A DNA stretch of 64,000 nucleotides from Orientallactaga sibirica. Its lineage: Eukaryota > Chordata > Mammalia > Rodentia > Dipodidae. A model generated the notes under the pieces. The model worked only from the letters and a program-made list of their open reading frames with translations, was not told where the DNA came from and made no database searches. The DNA is taken from contig JAEOAD010002279.1 in the NCBI GenBank assembly GCA_036365145.1, positions 1,360,001-1,424,000 of the forward strand, given 5' to 3'. The stretch's first letter is position 1; every line of letters starts with the position of its first letter. Shown here in pieces: positions 43,260 through 53,915 of this stretch. Position numbers and translations under genes: made by a program.

Positions 43260-44174
43260 AATAGTCTTTCTTTGATTCTTTGTATTAAAAAAAAAAAAAA
43301 AAAAAACATTAGACCAAAGACCTCTTGCCCAAATTTTCCAATTCATGTAGACACAGCTTGGTTTGAAAGTTTGACCCTAATGCTTTTAGAATGGCCTACC
43401 ATGAGCAGTTTCTGGCCGGTCTCAGAACTGCTGATATTTCTACGAGGTGACTTTTTTTTTTTTTTTTTTTTTGCCATGTCCTGTTGGATGTTTCAAAGTG
43501 TCCTGGGCTTCTACCCAGCAGGCGGCAGAAGTTCCTCCCAGGACCATCAAGGCTGTCTTCAGACAGTGAACCCCACCCCAACCCCCCACACCAGGTAGAA
43601 AATAGCCCCTGACTGAACATCATTGACTTCGAGTGATATCCATTCACTGACCCCCAGCATTCTGTGCAGAACGCAGTTGTGGACCAGTGGAGATGTCTCA
43701 GCATTGCAGGGACTTGTGAAACACTTTCCTGAGGGCAGTGGATCTGGCTGGATGAATGAATAAAAGAAGCTAACTAGCAGCCATCGTGTATTTCCTTAAG
43801 CACATGTTTCATATACACGTGTATTTATATATGTTATGTACGCATTTACGGTTTCCACTGAAAACTAATCAAGTCCCTTTTCATTGCTGTCTAGTGTGTC
43901 AGCAGCTACACACACGTAGCACGTTCAGGGGATGTTGGTTGAGTGGCTGCCTGGCACTGAAAAGGGATATTGAATTAACAGAACGTGCTTGGCCATATGT
44001 TGCTTCCATAGATGTGATTTTGTGGCAATTACTCTGCTTGGATGTGGGGTTCCCCACAAAGGCCACCTTCCTTCATAACTGTGCATGCTGCCTTTTGTGC
44101 AGGCACAACATGGCCTGCCAGGCCTTTGGACCACACACTGGCGAGAACACTCTGGTCCAGTAGGGATGAATTTT
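43260..44174. other. single-copy DNA, about 900 bp
   Basis: Poly-A at 43287-43306 and poly-T at 43450-43473 suggest old tails, but no attached element is recognised. The 125-codon frame at 43786-44163 has no recognisable domain. Confidence 0.45.
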
Positions 44175-44333
44175 TTATTTTATTATGATTTTGTTTGCTG
44201 AGGTAGGGTCTCGCTCTAGTTCAGGCTGACCTGGAATTCACTATGAGACTTCAGGGTGGACTCAAACTCACGGCGATCCTCCTACCTCTGCCTCCCGAGT
44301 GCTGGGATTACAGGCGTGCACCACCTCGCCCAG
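44175..44333 (-). mobile_element. B1 SINE
   Basis: Minus-strand B1, flanked by GAATTTTTTATTTT and GAATTATTTCATTTT. Confidence 0.93.
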
Positions 44334-44851
44334 TTGAATTATTTCATTTTATAGTTCAACTCTTCATGGTGGTGTGGAAAGCCCCGGTGCCTTTCCATAG
44401 CTCCTCTGGCTGCCTGCCGGCGCTGTGGCCATCCTTGGACTTGAGGCTGAATTATAAAAGCCTGCAGTTAAACTTGCAAAGGAGTCAGAGGACAGGACCA
44501 TTCCCAAGATTTACGCTGAAACGGCCACAAAAGTTTTAGTGTTATTGGAGGGTATTTGAAATCACTTTTCTAAACTTTAGATTTAAATTCATTCCCTGGG
44601 CTTTGACTGCAACAATGGTGTGAATCTTAAAGCGACCATAAAAAACATTTACAAGGTACAGTGGATTTCTAGGTCAGGGCTCAAGGAGGGAGGAGAGATG
44701 TGAAATTAAAGACACTTACAGTTAAAAGTCAGAGAGAAGGGTGGAGTAATGACCTGGTTTACCCTTCTCCTGCTTACCCGTAAGGAAACTGGAAGTCACT
44801 GGGAACTTACTTGTCCAAAGTTAGAAAGGTTTTCTTTTTCTTCTTTTGTCT
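44334..44851. other. single-copy DNA
   Basis: About 520 bp with nothing recognised. Confidence 0.4.
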
Positions 44852-45046
44852 TTTTTTTTTTAAATTATTTTTATTTATTTATGAGAGGGGGAGAATGGGC
44901 ACACCAGGGCCTCCAGCCACTGCAAACAAACTCCAGATGCACGTGCCACCATTCGCATCTGGCTGATGTAGGACCTGGGGAATCGAACCTGGGTACTTAG
45001 GTTTCACAGGCAAGCGCCTTGACCGCTAAGCCATCTCTCCAGCCCC
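44852..45046 (-). mobile_element. tRNA-headed SINE, short form
   Basis: Minus-strand copy with a very short GA tract, bounded by TCTTTTGTCTTTTT duplications. Confidence 0.92.
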
Positions 45047-45521
45047 CTCTTTTGTCTTTTTGACTTCTCTCTGTCTCCCTTTGTTTTTCTTACTACCATC
45101 TCAATAAAACTAGAGATCAGATTCACATTCATAAGCAATGGATTTTTCTAGATTGCTGAAACATTGGACGTAGAGATGATAATGTGACCAGAGATAGCTG
45201 ATTGTGACTGTTTCACTTTATGAATCAACAGTGGTCCAGAGAAAAAAACGCTTGCGATGTCATCTGTTTTTCAGGTAGCGATTGGCAGAGTTGTAACTCG
45301 AGACTGCTTCTCGGGTCAGCTATACTTTTACAAAATCGTGCCACACTTTCTTATTATATTTTGTGCCGTCCCTGTTGCATCCATCCATCCACAAATCTCT
45401 CCCGAGGAGCTGTTCTGTGCTGATGACCAGAGCCAGTAGCCATGGGACATGCGCCTGATCCCAACTCCCATTTTAGAGGAGACTGACAAGCCCACAAAGG
45501 AATCCTTTCAAACTTAATACA
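45047..45521. other. single-copy DNA
   Basis: About 475 bp. 45225-45310 (GGCAGAGTTGTAACTCGAGA) may be a decayed MIR. Confidence 0.4.
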
Positions 45522-45745
45522 GTGATGGAGACATGGCTTAGCGGTTAAGGCACCTGCCTGCAAAGCCAAAGGATCCAGGTTTGATTCCCCAGGATGCACG
45601 TAAGCCAGACGCACAAGGTGGCACATGCGTCTGGAGGTCGTTTGCAGTGGCAGGAGGCCCTGACACACCCATTCTCTATCTGTCTCCCCCCTCCCTCTTT
45701 CGCTCTCAAATAAATAAAATAAATCAATAAAAATGTTTTAAAATA
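45522..45745 (+). mobile_element. tRNA-headed SINE, short form
   Basis: Plus-strand copy. Its target duplication (AACTTAATACAG) reappears as AGCTTAGTACAG at 46027, beyond the next SINE. Confidence 0.93.
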
Positions 45746-45756
45746 CTTTTTAAAAA

Positions 45757-45806
45757 TATTTTATTTTATTTATTTATTTGAGAGAGAGAGATACAGAAAT
45801 AGGCAG

Positions 45807-45853
<47 letters not shown>

Positions 45854-46010
45854 ATGGGTGCGTCAGGGCCTCCAGCCACTGCAAACGAACTCCAGATGCA
45901 TGCACCCCCTTGTGCATCTGGCTTACGTGGGTTCTGGAGAATCAAACCTCGAACCAGGGTCCTTAGGCTTCATAGGCAAGCGTTTAACCACTAAGCCATC
46001 TCTCCAGCCC
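45757..46010 (-). mobile_element. tRNA-headed SINE, short form with B-box insertion, nested
   Basis: Minus-strand copy inserted in the tail of the previous SINE. TAAAATACTTTTTAAAAA on both sides is its duplication. B box region AATCAAACCTCGAACCAGGG. Confidence 0.95.
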
Positions 46011-46390
46011 TAAAATACTTTTTAAAAAGCTTAGTACAGAAGCTCACAGAGGGTGTCATGGAACTTGGAGGGAGGGTGACCAGTGAAGGTCCTTCATGGT
46101 GAATCCAGGAATGCGACCACTGTCACTGTGGATGGGTGTGTGAGCATGATCTTGGTGCCCCCGAGGAGATAGCTATCTGGAGCTTCTGAATGGCCCCTGG
46201 TTTCATCCCAGTCTGAATTCAGAGCTGAAACTCAGAAGCAGTGCCCAAAACCCTGGACGCGTAAGACAGCTGAGGATTCAGTTAGCTGATGGAATGGTAG
46301 GCAAGCGTGCTGACGTTAAGTGTCCAACACAACAAATCGTGTGCGTGTCTAATTCATGACTTCATATCAGGACAGGCCTGAGAGTTCATT

Positions 46391-46391
<1 letters not shown>
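46011..46391. other. single-copy DNA
   Basis: About 380 bp, nothing recognised. Confidence 0.4.

Positions 46392-46428
<37 letters not shown>
46392..46428. repeat. (CA)n microsatellite
   Basis: About 18 uninterrupted CA units. Confidence 0.97.
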
Positions 46429-46429
<1 letters not shown>

Positions 46430-46434
46430 TTGTT

Positions 46435-46583
46435 GGTGTTGTTTTTGAGGTAGGATCTTGATCTAGCCCAGGCTAGACCTGGAATTCACTATGTAGACTC
46501 AGGCTGGCCCTGAACTCACAGCAATCATCCTACCTCTGCCTCCCAAGAGCTGGGATTAAAGGCGTGCGCTGACACAACTGGCC
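46435..46583 (-). mobile_element. B1 SINE
   Basis: Minus-strand B1, moderately diverged (CAGCCCAGGCTAGACCTGG-type region and GTGCGCTGACACAACTGGCC end). Confidence 0.9.
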
Positions 46584-46603
46584 ATTGTCCATACTTTTGT
46601 CTG

Positions 46604-46746
46604 GACATTACTCTCACCTCTGCTGAGAGATGTTCCTTGATTCCATTTTCACCTCTTCTGAGACATGTTTTTGGATGCCAATCTTTTTTTTTTTCAAATA
46701 TTTTATTTATTTATTTGTTTAATTTATTTATTTATGAGAGAGATAT

Positions 46747-46793
<47 letters not shown>

Positions 46794-47000
46794 TGAGAAA
46801 GAGAGAGAGAATGGGTATGCCAAGGCTTAGCCAGGGCAAATGAACTCCAGATGCATGCGCCACTTTGTGCCTCTGGCTTACAAGAGTACTGGAGAATCAA
46901 ATTGAGGTCCTTAGGCTTCTCAGGCAAGCGCCTTAACTGCTAAGCCATCTCTCCAGCCCCTGGACAGTACTCTCACCATCTCCTAAGAGATGCCCCTGGA
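46604..47000. repeat. ~38-bp tandem repeat split by a SINE
   Basis: Three related units, GACATTACTCTCACCTCTGC, CATTTTCACCTCTTCTGAG and GACAGTACTCTCACCATCTC, each followed by an AGA.ATG motif. The SINE at 46685-46960 separates units two and three. Confidence 0.65.
46685..46960 (-). mobile_element. tRNA-headed SINE, short form, with (TTTA)n
   Basis: Minus-strand copy whose tail has expanded to about 13 TTTA units (46746-46796). Confidence 0.92.
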
Positions 47001-47019
47001 CTCAGAATTTGTAGCTGGT

Positions 47020-47215
47020 AACTTGATTTCCAGGTCTGTCCCTGGGTGACATGGGGCAAGTTTCTTTATCATTTCAAGCCTCCTTGTTTCCTTGTTTCTA
47101 AGATGAGGCTAACCTCACCTTCGGTGTAGGTGTATAATGCTAAGAACGGTATCTCACGTCTGTAAGCCATTCTGGTCTATGCTGGCTACTGTCATTGTGA
47201 GCTACTGTCATTTAC
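47020..47215 (-). mobile_element. MIR, antisense
   Basis: CCTGGGTGACATGGGGCAAG, CCTCCTTGTTTCCTTGTTTC and AAGATGAGGCTAACCTCACC follow the inverted MIR, continuing to the GTCTGTAAGCCATTC region. Confidence 0.7.
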
Positions 47216-47798
47216 TTTCTAAACATTCATTATGCCCCGGCCATGTGCCAGACAGCAGGCTGGATCAGGGGTGAATCCTGTGTCCCTTTCAGTGATGACA
47301 GACAGTGATGTATGTACCCCACAAGCCCTCCGTGCTAGGGCAAGCACTGTGTGGTTAGCGGCAGGGAACTTACACAACGTTGCGTGGGAAATGAAAAATG
47401 CACTTAGCTATGACTCTCTTTTATTCATCTTGTTCACGTAGGTGGGTTGCATTTTTCTGCCTAATTAAGTGTAGGGAGGGGGGGAAGGAATGAAACACAT
47501 TTTTTAGCTTATGTGTGGGTTGATATATTTCAAGATGGGAAATCATTTCATAAACAGGAAAGACAATAGCAGTATTTAAATTGGGGAAAAAATCTATGGC
47601 TATCAGAATGTGAAGCAATGCCATTTTGCTATTGAGGAGGAGGAAGGCATGGGCAGGTTTGGGCATACTGTCCTTGGTAAAAGCTGGTCTTACAGAGAGC
47701 AGGACACATTTGGCTATGACACAATGGCATTCAGATTGTGAATTGACATGATCATATTTTTCTGCCCATCGCTGCATCCAGATAAGAAGAAATGACCT
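47216..47798. other. single-copy DNA
   Basis: About 580 bp. The 118-codon minus-strand frame at 47421-47777 has no recognisable domain. Confidence 0.45.
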
Positions 47799-47848
47799 GA
47801 TGCACTTTGTGCATCTGGCTCATGTGGGTCCTGGGTAACCGAGCCTTG
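47799..47848 (-). mobile_element. SINE fragment (middle only)
   Basis: CACTTTGTGCATCTGGCTCA through CCGAGCCTTGAAG, from the B-box-insertion variant of the short form. Head and tail are absent. Confidence 0.7.
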
Positions 47849-48049
47849 AAGATGACAAGCTGAGGAGGTTTTGACTCACTATTTCCTGTCGTGTGAACTT
47901 GCCTGAAGTCTACCGGACTTGGCAAGGCACGTGGAAGGAGGCAGACTCTGCCTTTCTAAATTCCCTGGCGCTCGGCGAAGGCACGTCATCTTCCCGAGCC
48001 TCTCTTCTTTCTCTGAAGGGACCTGTCTTCCAGACGCCTGGTGGGATGT

Positions 48050-48333
48050 GCGGTGGTGTGGTTTGAACGGGAAATGTCAGTTCCCAGCTACTGGGGAAGG
48101 TTGTGGAACCTTTTAAGAGCCTTGCTGTGGAAGAGTGGGTCATTGGGGTTGGTCCCACTTCCTGTTCTCTCTTGGCTTCCTTACTGGGAACGCAAGGTGG
48201 CCCGCCTCCTATGCTGGTTGCCATTCCTCCTTCAATGACGGAAGGTCTTCCGGAACTGGAAGCCACGATAAACACTCTCTTTCTTTAAGCTACTTCTTGT
48301 CAGGTGCGTGGTCTTAGCAGTGAGTAGTAAGGT
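48050..48333 (+). mobile_element. MaLR-type LTR, diverged
   Basis: GTGTGGTTTGAACGGGAAAT start and TTCTTTAAGCTACTTCTTGT then GTGCGTGGTCTTAGCAGTGA end match the MaLR LTR pattern. Length about 280 bp. A target duplication is not evident. Confidence 0.68.
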
Positions 48334-48394
48334 AATTAATACGGGGGACATTCAGGCTCTCTAGTTCCTTTCTTATTTTTTTCATTTTTATTTT

Positions 48395-48459
48395 TTTAAA
48401 GTTTTTGTTTTTATTTATTTACTTATTAGAGACAGAGAAAGGGAAAGAGACAGAGAGAC

Positions 48460-48497
<38 letters not shown>

Positions 48498-48612
48498 GGC
48501 CATGCGCCAGTTTGTGCATCTGGCTCATGTGGGTCCTGGGGAACCGAGCCTTGAACCAGGGTCCTTAGGCTTCACAGGCAAGCACTTAACCGCTAAGATA
48601 TCTCTCCAGCCC
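48395..48612 (-). mobile_element. tRNA-headed SINE, short form with B-box insertion, internally deleted
   Basis: GAATGGGCCATGCGCCAG joins the tail side straight to the middle. B-box region AACCGAGCCTTGAACCAGGG. Confidence 0.88.
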
Positions 48613-48639
<27 letters not shown>

Positions 48640-48644
<5 letters not shown>

Positions 48645-48710
48645 TTTTTTAAAAATTTATTTGTGAGAGAGAGGGAGATAGAGAGAAAGGAACAGATAGA
48701 GAGGGAGCTG
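48640..48710 (-). mobile_element. possible SINE tail fragment
   Basis: TTATTTGTGAGAGAGAGGGA and a GATAGAGAGAAAGG stretch look like a SINE 3' part, with nothing of the body. Confidence 0.4.
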
Positions 48711-49181
48711 GAATCTGTGGCTCAGAGGGCCAACCCTGCAACCTGTTTTCTAACTCAGCTACAAAATGTATACAGGAAAGTGTCTGATCACACGGGTGCA
48801 CAGCTAATGACGTAATGAAATGACAACCCAGGTGCTCACTCCTCCAGCAGCCACGCGTGGGCCTTTCCCCGACAGCCTCTCTCTGCTCCGCAATGCCTTC
48901 TAGCCTGAATGTTGTGCGGATAGCTGCTTCATGTGGTTCCACGTCTTCCTGCGTGGTGAATTGAGTACACCGTTTTACCTGCCTTGCTTTTAAACTCCCT
49001 ATCAGCGTAATCACATTGTACGTTATTCTCGGGACCGAGTCTCATTGTATTTGGGGGAGTTGTTGATATTAACGAGGGTCGATGTAGCTCATTAATCACT
49101 GCTGATGCATCGTGTTCTATCCAAGTAGTTAATATTTTTTTATTTCTAACCTTGTCATGGAGACATCAGGCTATTTTCCAG
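48711..49181. other. single-copy DNA
   Basis: About 470 bp, unassigned. Confidence 0.4.

Positions 49182-49225
<44 letters not shown>
49182..49225. repeat. (TATC)n microsatellite
   Basis: About eleven TATC units leading into the pyrimidine tract. Confidence 0.97.
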
Positions 49226-49231
49226 AATCAT

Positions 49232-49981
49232 CTGTCTATTTTTCTTTCCTTCCTTCCTTCTCTTTCTCTTTTTCTTTCTCTCTTTCTTTCTTTCTCCTTC
49301 CTTCCTTCCTTTCCTGTCCTTTTCTTTCTTTCTTGTTTCTTTCTTTCCCTTCCTTCCTTCCTTCCTTCCTTCCTTCCTTCCTTTCTTCCTTCCTTCCTTC
49401 CTTCCTTCTTTCCTTCTTTCCTTTCCTTTCCTTCCCTTCCCTTCACCTTCCTTCCTTTCTTCCTTTCCTTTCTCTTTCTTTCTTCTTTCTTTCTTTTTTC
49501 TTTCTTTCTTGCCCCTTCTTTCCTTCCTTCCTTCCTTCCTTCCTTCCTTCCTTCCTTCTTTCCTTTCCCTTCCCTTCCCTTCCCTTCACCTTCCTTTCTT
49601 CCTTTCTCTTTCTTTCTTCTTTCTTTCTTTCTGTCTTTCTTTTTTCTTTCTTTCTTGCCCCTTCCTTCCTTCCTTCTTTCCTTTCCCTTCCCCTTCTTTC
49701 CTTCCTTCTTTCTTTTCTCTTTCTTTCTTCTTTGTTTCTTTGTTTCTTTCTTTCCTTCTTTCCTTCTTTCTTTCTTTTCCTTTCCTTTCCTTTCCTTTCC
49801 TTTCCTTTCTTTCTTTCTCTTTCTTTCTCCTTTCTTTCTTTCACCTTCCTTTCCCTTCCCTTCCTTTCCCTTTTTTCCTTCCTTCCTTCCTTCCTTCCTT
49901 CCTTCCCTCCTTCCTTCCTTCCTTCCTTCCTTCCTTCCTTCCTTCCTTCCTTCCTTCCTTCCTTCCTTCCTTCTTTCCTTC
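49232..49981. repeat. 750-bp polypyrimidine tract, (TTCC)n/(TTTC)n/(CCCTT)n
   Basis: Almost purely C/T on the plus strand, in blocks of TTCC, TTTC and CCCTT, with rare G (TTGCCCC) or A (TTCACC). Blocks of several hundred bp resemble each other, suggesting slippage and unequal exchange. Phe/Leu/Pro/Ser open frames on plus and Lys/Glu/Arg/Gly frames on minus exist only because such sequence has no stops. Confidence 0.97.
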
Positions 49982-51302
49982 GCTATCATGTGATGTTGGT
50001 ATAGATAGTCTTTCCTCATGGTGCCTAAGGCTGAAACATCTTTTAGGTCATTTAGTCTGACATTTTGCCTCTTACTGGTTTGTTTCACACCAACTCAGAG
50101 CCAGCCATGGTTGAAGACAGAATTTCACAAGAGTTGATGGTTAGTGTGGGCCAGGAACTCTGGTCCTCGTGTGGCTCTTCTGCGTGGGATAGTTTGCCTT
50201 TTAATTCCAAACAATTCCCCGCGTGACCGTTCCTGTAAATCTCTCATTTTCTGTCGGCAGAGCTGTTGATTTTGCTCAAAGCTGGGGTTGTTTGGGTTTC
50301 TCTTGGACACTGATTCATTCACGGGCCTACCCGTGAGCTGCACCCTTCAGCAGCGAGAGCCTCGGAGACGTGTCTCAACTAGGGAAGAAATGAAAACAGA
50401 CCCCACATGGCCGAGGGGGAAACTGCTGAGGAAGAAGATCTGGTTCCTTACAAGGCACTTTTGTTGGAAATGTCCCTTTCCTATAAATAGGCATGGATTG
50501 CTCAGTTTCAGACCTCTCTTATAAAAACACTCTCTGAGGCCGAAATTAGATTTGAGCTGCTGGAATGAATATAGGCTGGGTGATCCGTTGCACAGCTAGG
50601 ACACGTCTGCGCGTTCTGACAGCTGCTGTGGAGGAGCAGCTGAGCCACACACAGCTCTCAGCTGATCCCAGCACTTCCTTTCTCTCCGCATCCGCGAGCT
50701 CTGTGCTTCACCCTGCACCACCACTGACGTGAGCCAGGTCCTCTTCTTGGTGGCTCGCAGCAGCATCCTGCTCCCTAAACTAGAAGCAGCAGCCCACAGT
50801 TACTAAGAGCCTCTGGTGCCAAGCACTTTCCCTATAATAATCCCACGTGGTTTCCATAGCACCGCCGTGAACCAAGAGGAAATTGGGCACAAGTGAATTC
50901 AACCCACTTTGGCCCACCCGGTCCTTGTGGCACAGGGGCTTTGGAGACTTGTTCTAGAAGGAATGTGTTCAGGCTTCTGTCCCTCCTGCTTTGCATTTGG
51001 GACTCCTTCAATGGTATGCACGTGCTCTCCCCCATAAGTCTTTTTCACCATTGGAGCCTTATCAGCTGGGAGGGTGATGCAGTTAGGGTCTTGAATACTT
51101 GACCTATATTCGTCTGAGTACCCTGAGGTTGTTTTTTTTTTTTTCCCACTACTGAAAGGGGTTTGTCACCCTTAAATAGCTAATGACCACTTTCTTAGAT
51201 GTTAAAAAAAAAATCACCAAAACTGGTACACATGGTCATTTGAAGACTTAGGAAATAAATCCACTTGGTCTCTAAATAATAAACTTCCAAAGGTATTGAG
51301 AA
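49982..51302. other. single-copy DNA, 1.3 kb
   Basis: Little repeat content. 50,540-50,780 is richer in GC with repeated CAGCTG boxes (near 50620, 50638 and 50660), which might mark a regulatory element. A possible MIR lies at 50795-50895. Confidence 0.45.
50795..50895 (+). mobile_element. possible MIR
   Basis: TGGTGCCAAGCACTTTCCCT, ATAATAATCCCACGTGG and CCAAGAGGAAATTGGGCAC resemble the left part and core of MIR. Confidence 0.5.
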
Positions 51303-51553
51303 ATTTTTAAAAATATATTTTTAAAATTTTTTGCTCATTTTTAATTTATTTATTTGAGAGAGACAGAGAGAGAAAGAGAGAGGCAGAGAGAGAGGGAATG
51401 GGCACACCAGGGCCTCCAGCCACTGTAAACGAACTCCAGATGCATGCACCACCTCTTATATATGGCTTAGGTGGGTACTGGTGAATCGAGCCTTGAACTG
51501 AGGTCCTTAGGCTTCACAGGCAAGCGCTTAACCACTAAGCTATCTTTCCCGCT
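51303..51553 (-). mobile_element. tRNA-headed SINE, short form with B-box insertion
   Basis: Minus-strand copy with AATCGAGCCTTGAACTGAGG, flanked by TTGAGAAATTTTT and TTGAGAAGTTGTT. Confidence 0.92.
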
Positions 51554-51658
51554 TGAGAAGTTGTTTTTTAATGATCTGACTGGCTACTCAGGAGCTGTGA
51601 AATTATAATGGATGTTCACCATAAAGAATTCACCTAAGAGATAAAAAGCAGTAAACTA

Positions 51659-51888
51659 GGGCTGGAGAGAGGGCTCATAAGTTAAGGCTTTTGTGTGCAA
51701 AGCCTAAGGACCCAGGTTTGATTCCCCAGTATGCATTTAAAGCCAGATGCACAAGGTGGTTCATGTGTCTGGAATTCGTTTGCAGTGTCTGGAGGCCCTG
51801 TCATGCCCACTCTCTCCCTCTCTCTCTCTCTCCATATATATATATATAATCTGTCTCCTTCACTCTCAAATAAATAAATGAAATATTT
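51659..51888 (+). mobile_element. tRNA-headed SINE, short form
   Basis: Plus-strand copy with (TA)n near 51836-51850. AAAGCAGTAAA flanks it together with the following SINE. Confidence 0.9.
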
Positions 51889-52040
51889 TTATTTATTTGA
51901 GAAAGAGAGAAAGAGGCAGATAGAAAAAGAGAGAATGGGTGTGTCAGGGCCTCTTGCCAGTGCAAACGAACCCCAGATGCATGCACCACCCTGTGCTTCT
52001 GGCTTACATGGATACTGGGAATTGACCATCGCCTCAGCCC
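51889..52040 (-). mobile_element. tRNA-headed SINE, head region deleted, nested
   Basis: Minus-strand copy in the tail of the previous one. The head third is reduced to GACCATCGCCTCAGCCC. Confidence 0.88.
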
Positions 52041-52331
52041 TAAAATATTTACTTTTTAAAAGCAGTAAAATAGTTTGTGAGAAATCCTATCCTTGGTCCA
52101 AATATTTACCACTTTATCACCTCACTGGAAGATTTCAAAGTAATTGTTAGGAATTGCTTAGGATTAATTCAAGGGTGACAAGTGTTCTGGGAGAGAGAGA
52201 AAGGAGTTTGTATGTGCAGTGTGTTTGTATGTGCATGTGTTCATGTGCACATGCATCAGTATATTCAGGATGAGTGCCTAAAGCTACCACAGCAAAAGGT
52301 TGTTAACCTGCTAACTTGAAAAGAGGAAAAG
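52041..52331. other. single-copy DNA
   Basis: About 290 bp with alternating TGTGCATG-type purine-pyrimidine sequence near 52210-52255. Confidence 0.4.
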
Positions 52332-52546
52332 GGGACTGGAGAGATGGCTTAGTGGTTAAGGCGCTTGCCTGCAAAGCCTAAGGACCCATGTTCGACTCTC
52401 CAGATCCCACGTTAGGCAGATGCACAGAGGTGAGGCAAGCACAGGGTCACACATGCACACTATGTGTCGTAAGCATATGGAGTTCGATTGCAGTGGCTGA
52501 GGCCCTGGTGCGCCAATTCTCTCTCTCTCTCTCTCTGTCTCTCTCC

Positions 52547-52581
<35 letters not shown>

Positions 52582-52592
52582 ACTCTGAAAAC
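52332..52592 (+). mobile_element. tRNA-headed SINE, third form
   Basis: Plus-strand third-form copy with GGTGAGGCAAGCACAGGGTC and a long CT tract. Confidence 0.93.
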
Positions 52593-52600
52593 AAATGTCT

Positions 52601-52818
52601 GGGCTGGAGAGATGGCTTAGTGGTTAAGGCATTTGCCTGTGAATCCTAAGGATCCATATTCAACTCTCCAGATCCCACATGAGCCAGTCGCACAAAGGTG
52701 AGGCAAGCTCAAGGTCACACATGGCCACTAGGTGGTGTAAGCATCTGGAGTTGGATTGTAGTGGCTGAGGCCCTGGCATGCCAATTCTCTCTCCCCCCCC
52801 AAAAAAAAAATAAAAAGA
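52601..52818 (+). mobile_element. tRNA-headed SINE, third form
   Basis: Second consecutive third-form copy (GGTGAGGCAAGCTCAAGGTC, CCACTAGGTGGTGTAAGC), ending in poly-C and poly-A. Confidence 0.93.
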
Positions 52819-53251
52819 AAGAGCAAAAGGCAGTTTCCCAAAAACCTGGAGACCGAGGGGCCTACGATGAAGGTGCTGACTCTCACTTTGCGGTCTGGTG
52901 AGGAGCGGCACAGGGTCTTCCAGCTGTGTCCTCACACGGGGCCAGGGAGCACGCTAAGGGCATTAACCTCGCCCAGTTGACCTTGTCTCTCAGGACCAAA
53001 GACCTCCCTTCCCAATAACATCTGGCAACATATGGTGGTCTCGGACATTCAGGCCATAATGGTGGGTTCATTGGTTTATAGTTAAACATTTAAATGTTTT
53101 ATTATTATGTTTTATAGCTGATGTAATTGAGAAAGTAGAGGAGTCACTCCCTTTAGTAAATCGTGGGCAGTTGGTACTTCTTTAGTAACACAGGACTATA
53201 CTTTCAGGGATCATTTCAATAGTTCCCTATTCAATCACAGACGTCACGCAC
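52819..53251. other. single-copy DNA
   Basis: About 430 bp, unassigned. Confidence 0.4.
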
Positions 53252-53450
53252 ACCAGCAATGGCTGACCTTTATTGAGTACCTGATGTGTGTTAGGATTAT
53301 TTTGAGCCCCCCCCCCCATTGATGAACTAATAACCATGGTCTTAATGAGGTAGAATCACTCCCATCCGTTTAATGGGAGAAGATTGAGATGTAAAAAGCT
53401 TGGGAACTCGCCCAACGTAAGTATGAAAACTGGGCAGAAATAGGTCTCAT
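53252..53450 (+). mobile_element. MIR, near full length
   Basis: GACCTTTATTGAGTACCTGA, GATGAACTAATAACCATGGT, CCGTTTAATGGGAGAAG and AACTCGCCCAACG follow MIR from its left part through the core. Poly-C (53308-53316) interrupts it. Confidence 0.7.
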
Positions 53451-53630
53451 GAAATCTGGTGGCAGGTGGTGCGATAGGGAACAAATTAATCTATTTATGC
53501 TTTACTAAGACAGTGAAAGTGCTTAGCTCAGATGTGAAGAATCAGAAACCGATTAAGTACGCAGAGCAGCCTCTTCACTCACGACATCCGTTGCTTCGTT
53601 CTAACCTTAGTCAACAAGCGTCCCTGTTTT

Positions 53631-53915
53631 TAAAATTTATTTTATTTATTTATTTATTTTTGGAGAGAGACACAGAGAAAGACAGACAGAGAGGGAGAGG
53701 GAGACAGACAGAGATGGGCGCACCAGCAGTCTCTCAGCTGCTGTGAACAAAATCCAGATGCATGCGCCCCCTTGTGGTCAAGTGCGGCATTGCGCTCTTG
53801 TGTCACTTGCATCTGGCTAAACGTGGGACCTGGAGATTGGAACCGCTGGAGATTGGAACCAGCGGTCTTAGGCTTAGGAGGCAGGCGCCTTAACCGCTAA
53901 GCCATCTCTCCAGCC
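53631..53915 (-). mobile_element. tRNA-headed SINE, long form, B-box duplicated
   Basis: Minus-strand copy with TGGAGATTGGAACCGCTGGA then GATTGGAACC (53830-53862). Flanked by GCGTCCCTGTTTT and GCATCCCTATTTT. Confidence 0.94.

Noticed and set aside
49152..50088. Open frames of 133-302 codons on both strands over the pyrimidine tract
   Set aside because: Pure C/T or A/G sequence has almost no stop codons. All three plus frames and minus frames stay open, and products are Phe/Leu/Ser/Pro or Lys/Glu/Arg/Gly runs.
50540..50780. CpG island or promoter
   Set aside because: GC rises modestly and CAGCTG boxes recur, but CpG pairs are sparse and no transcript start can be supported.
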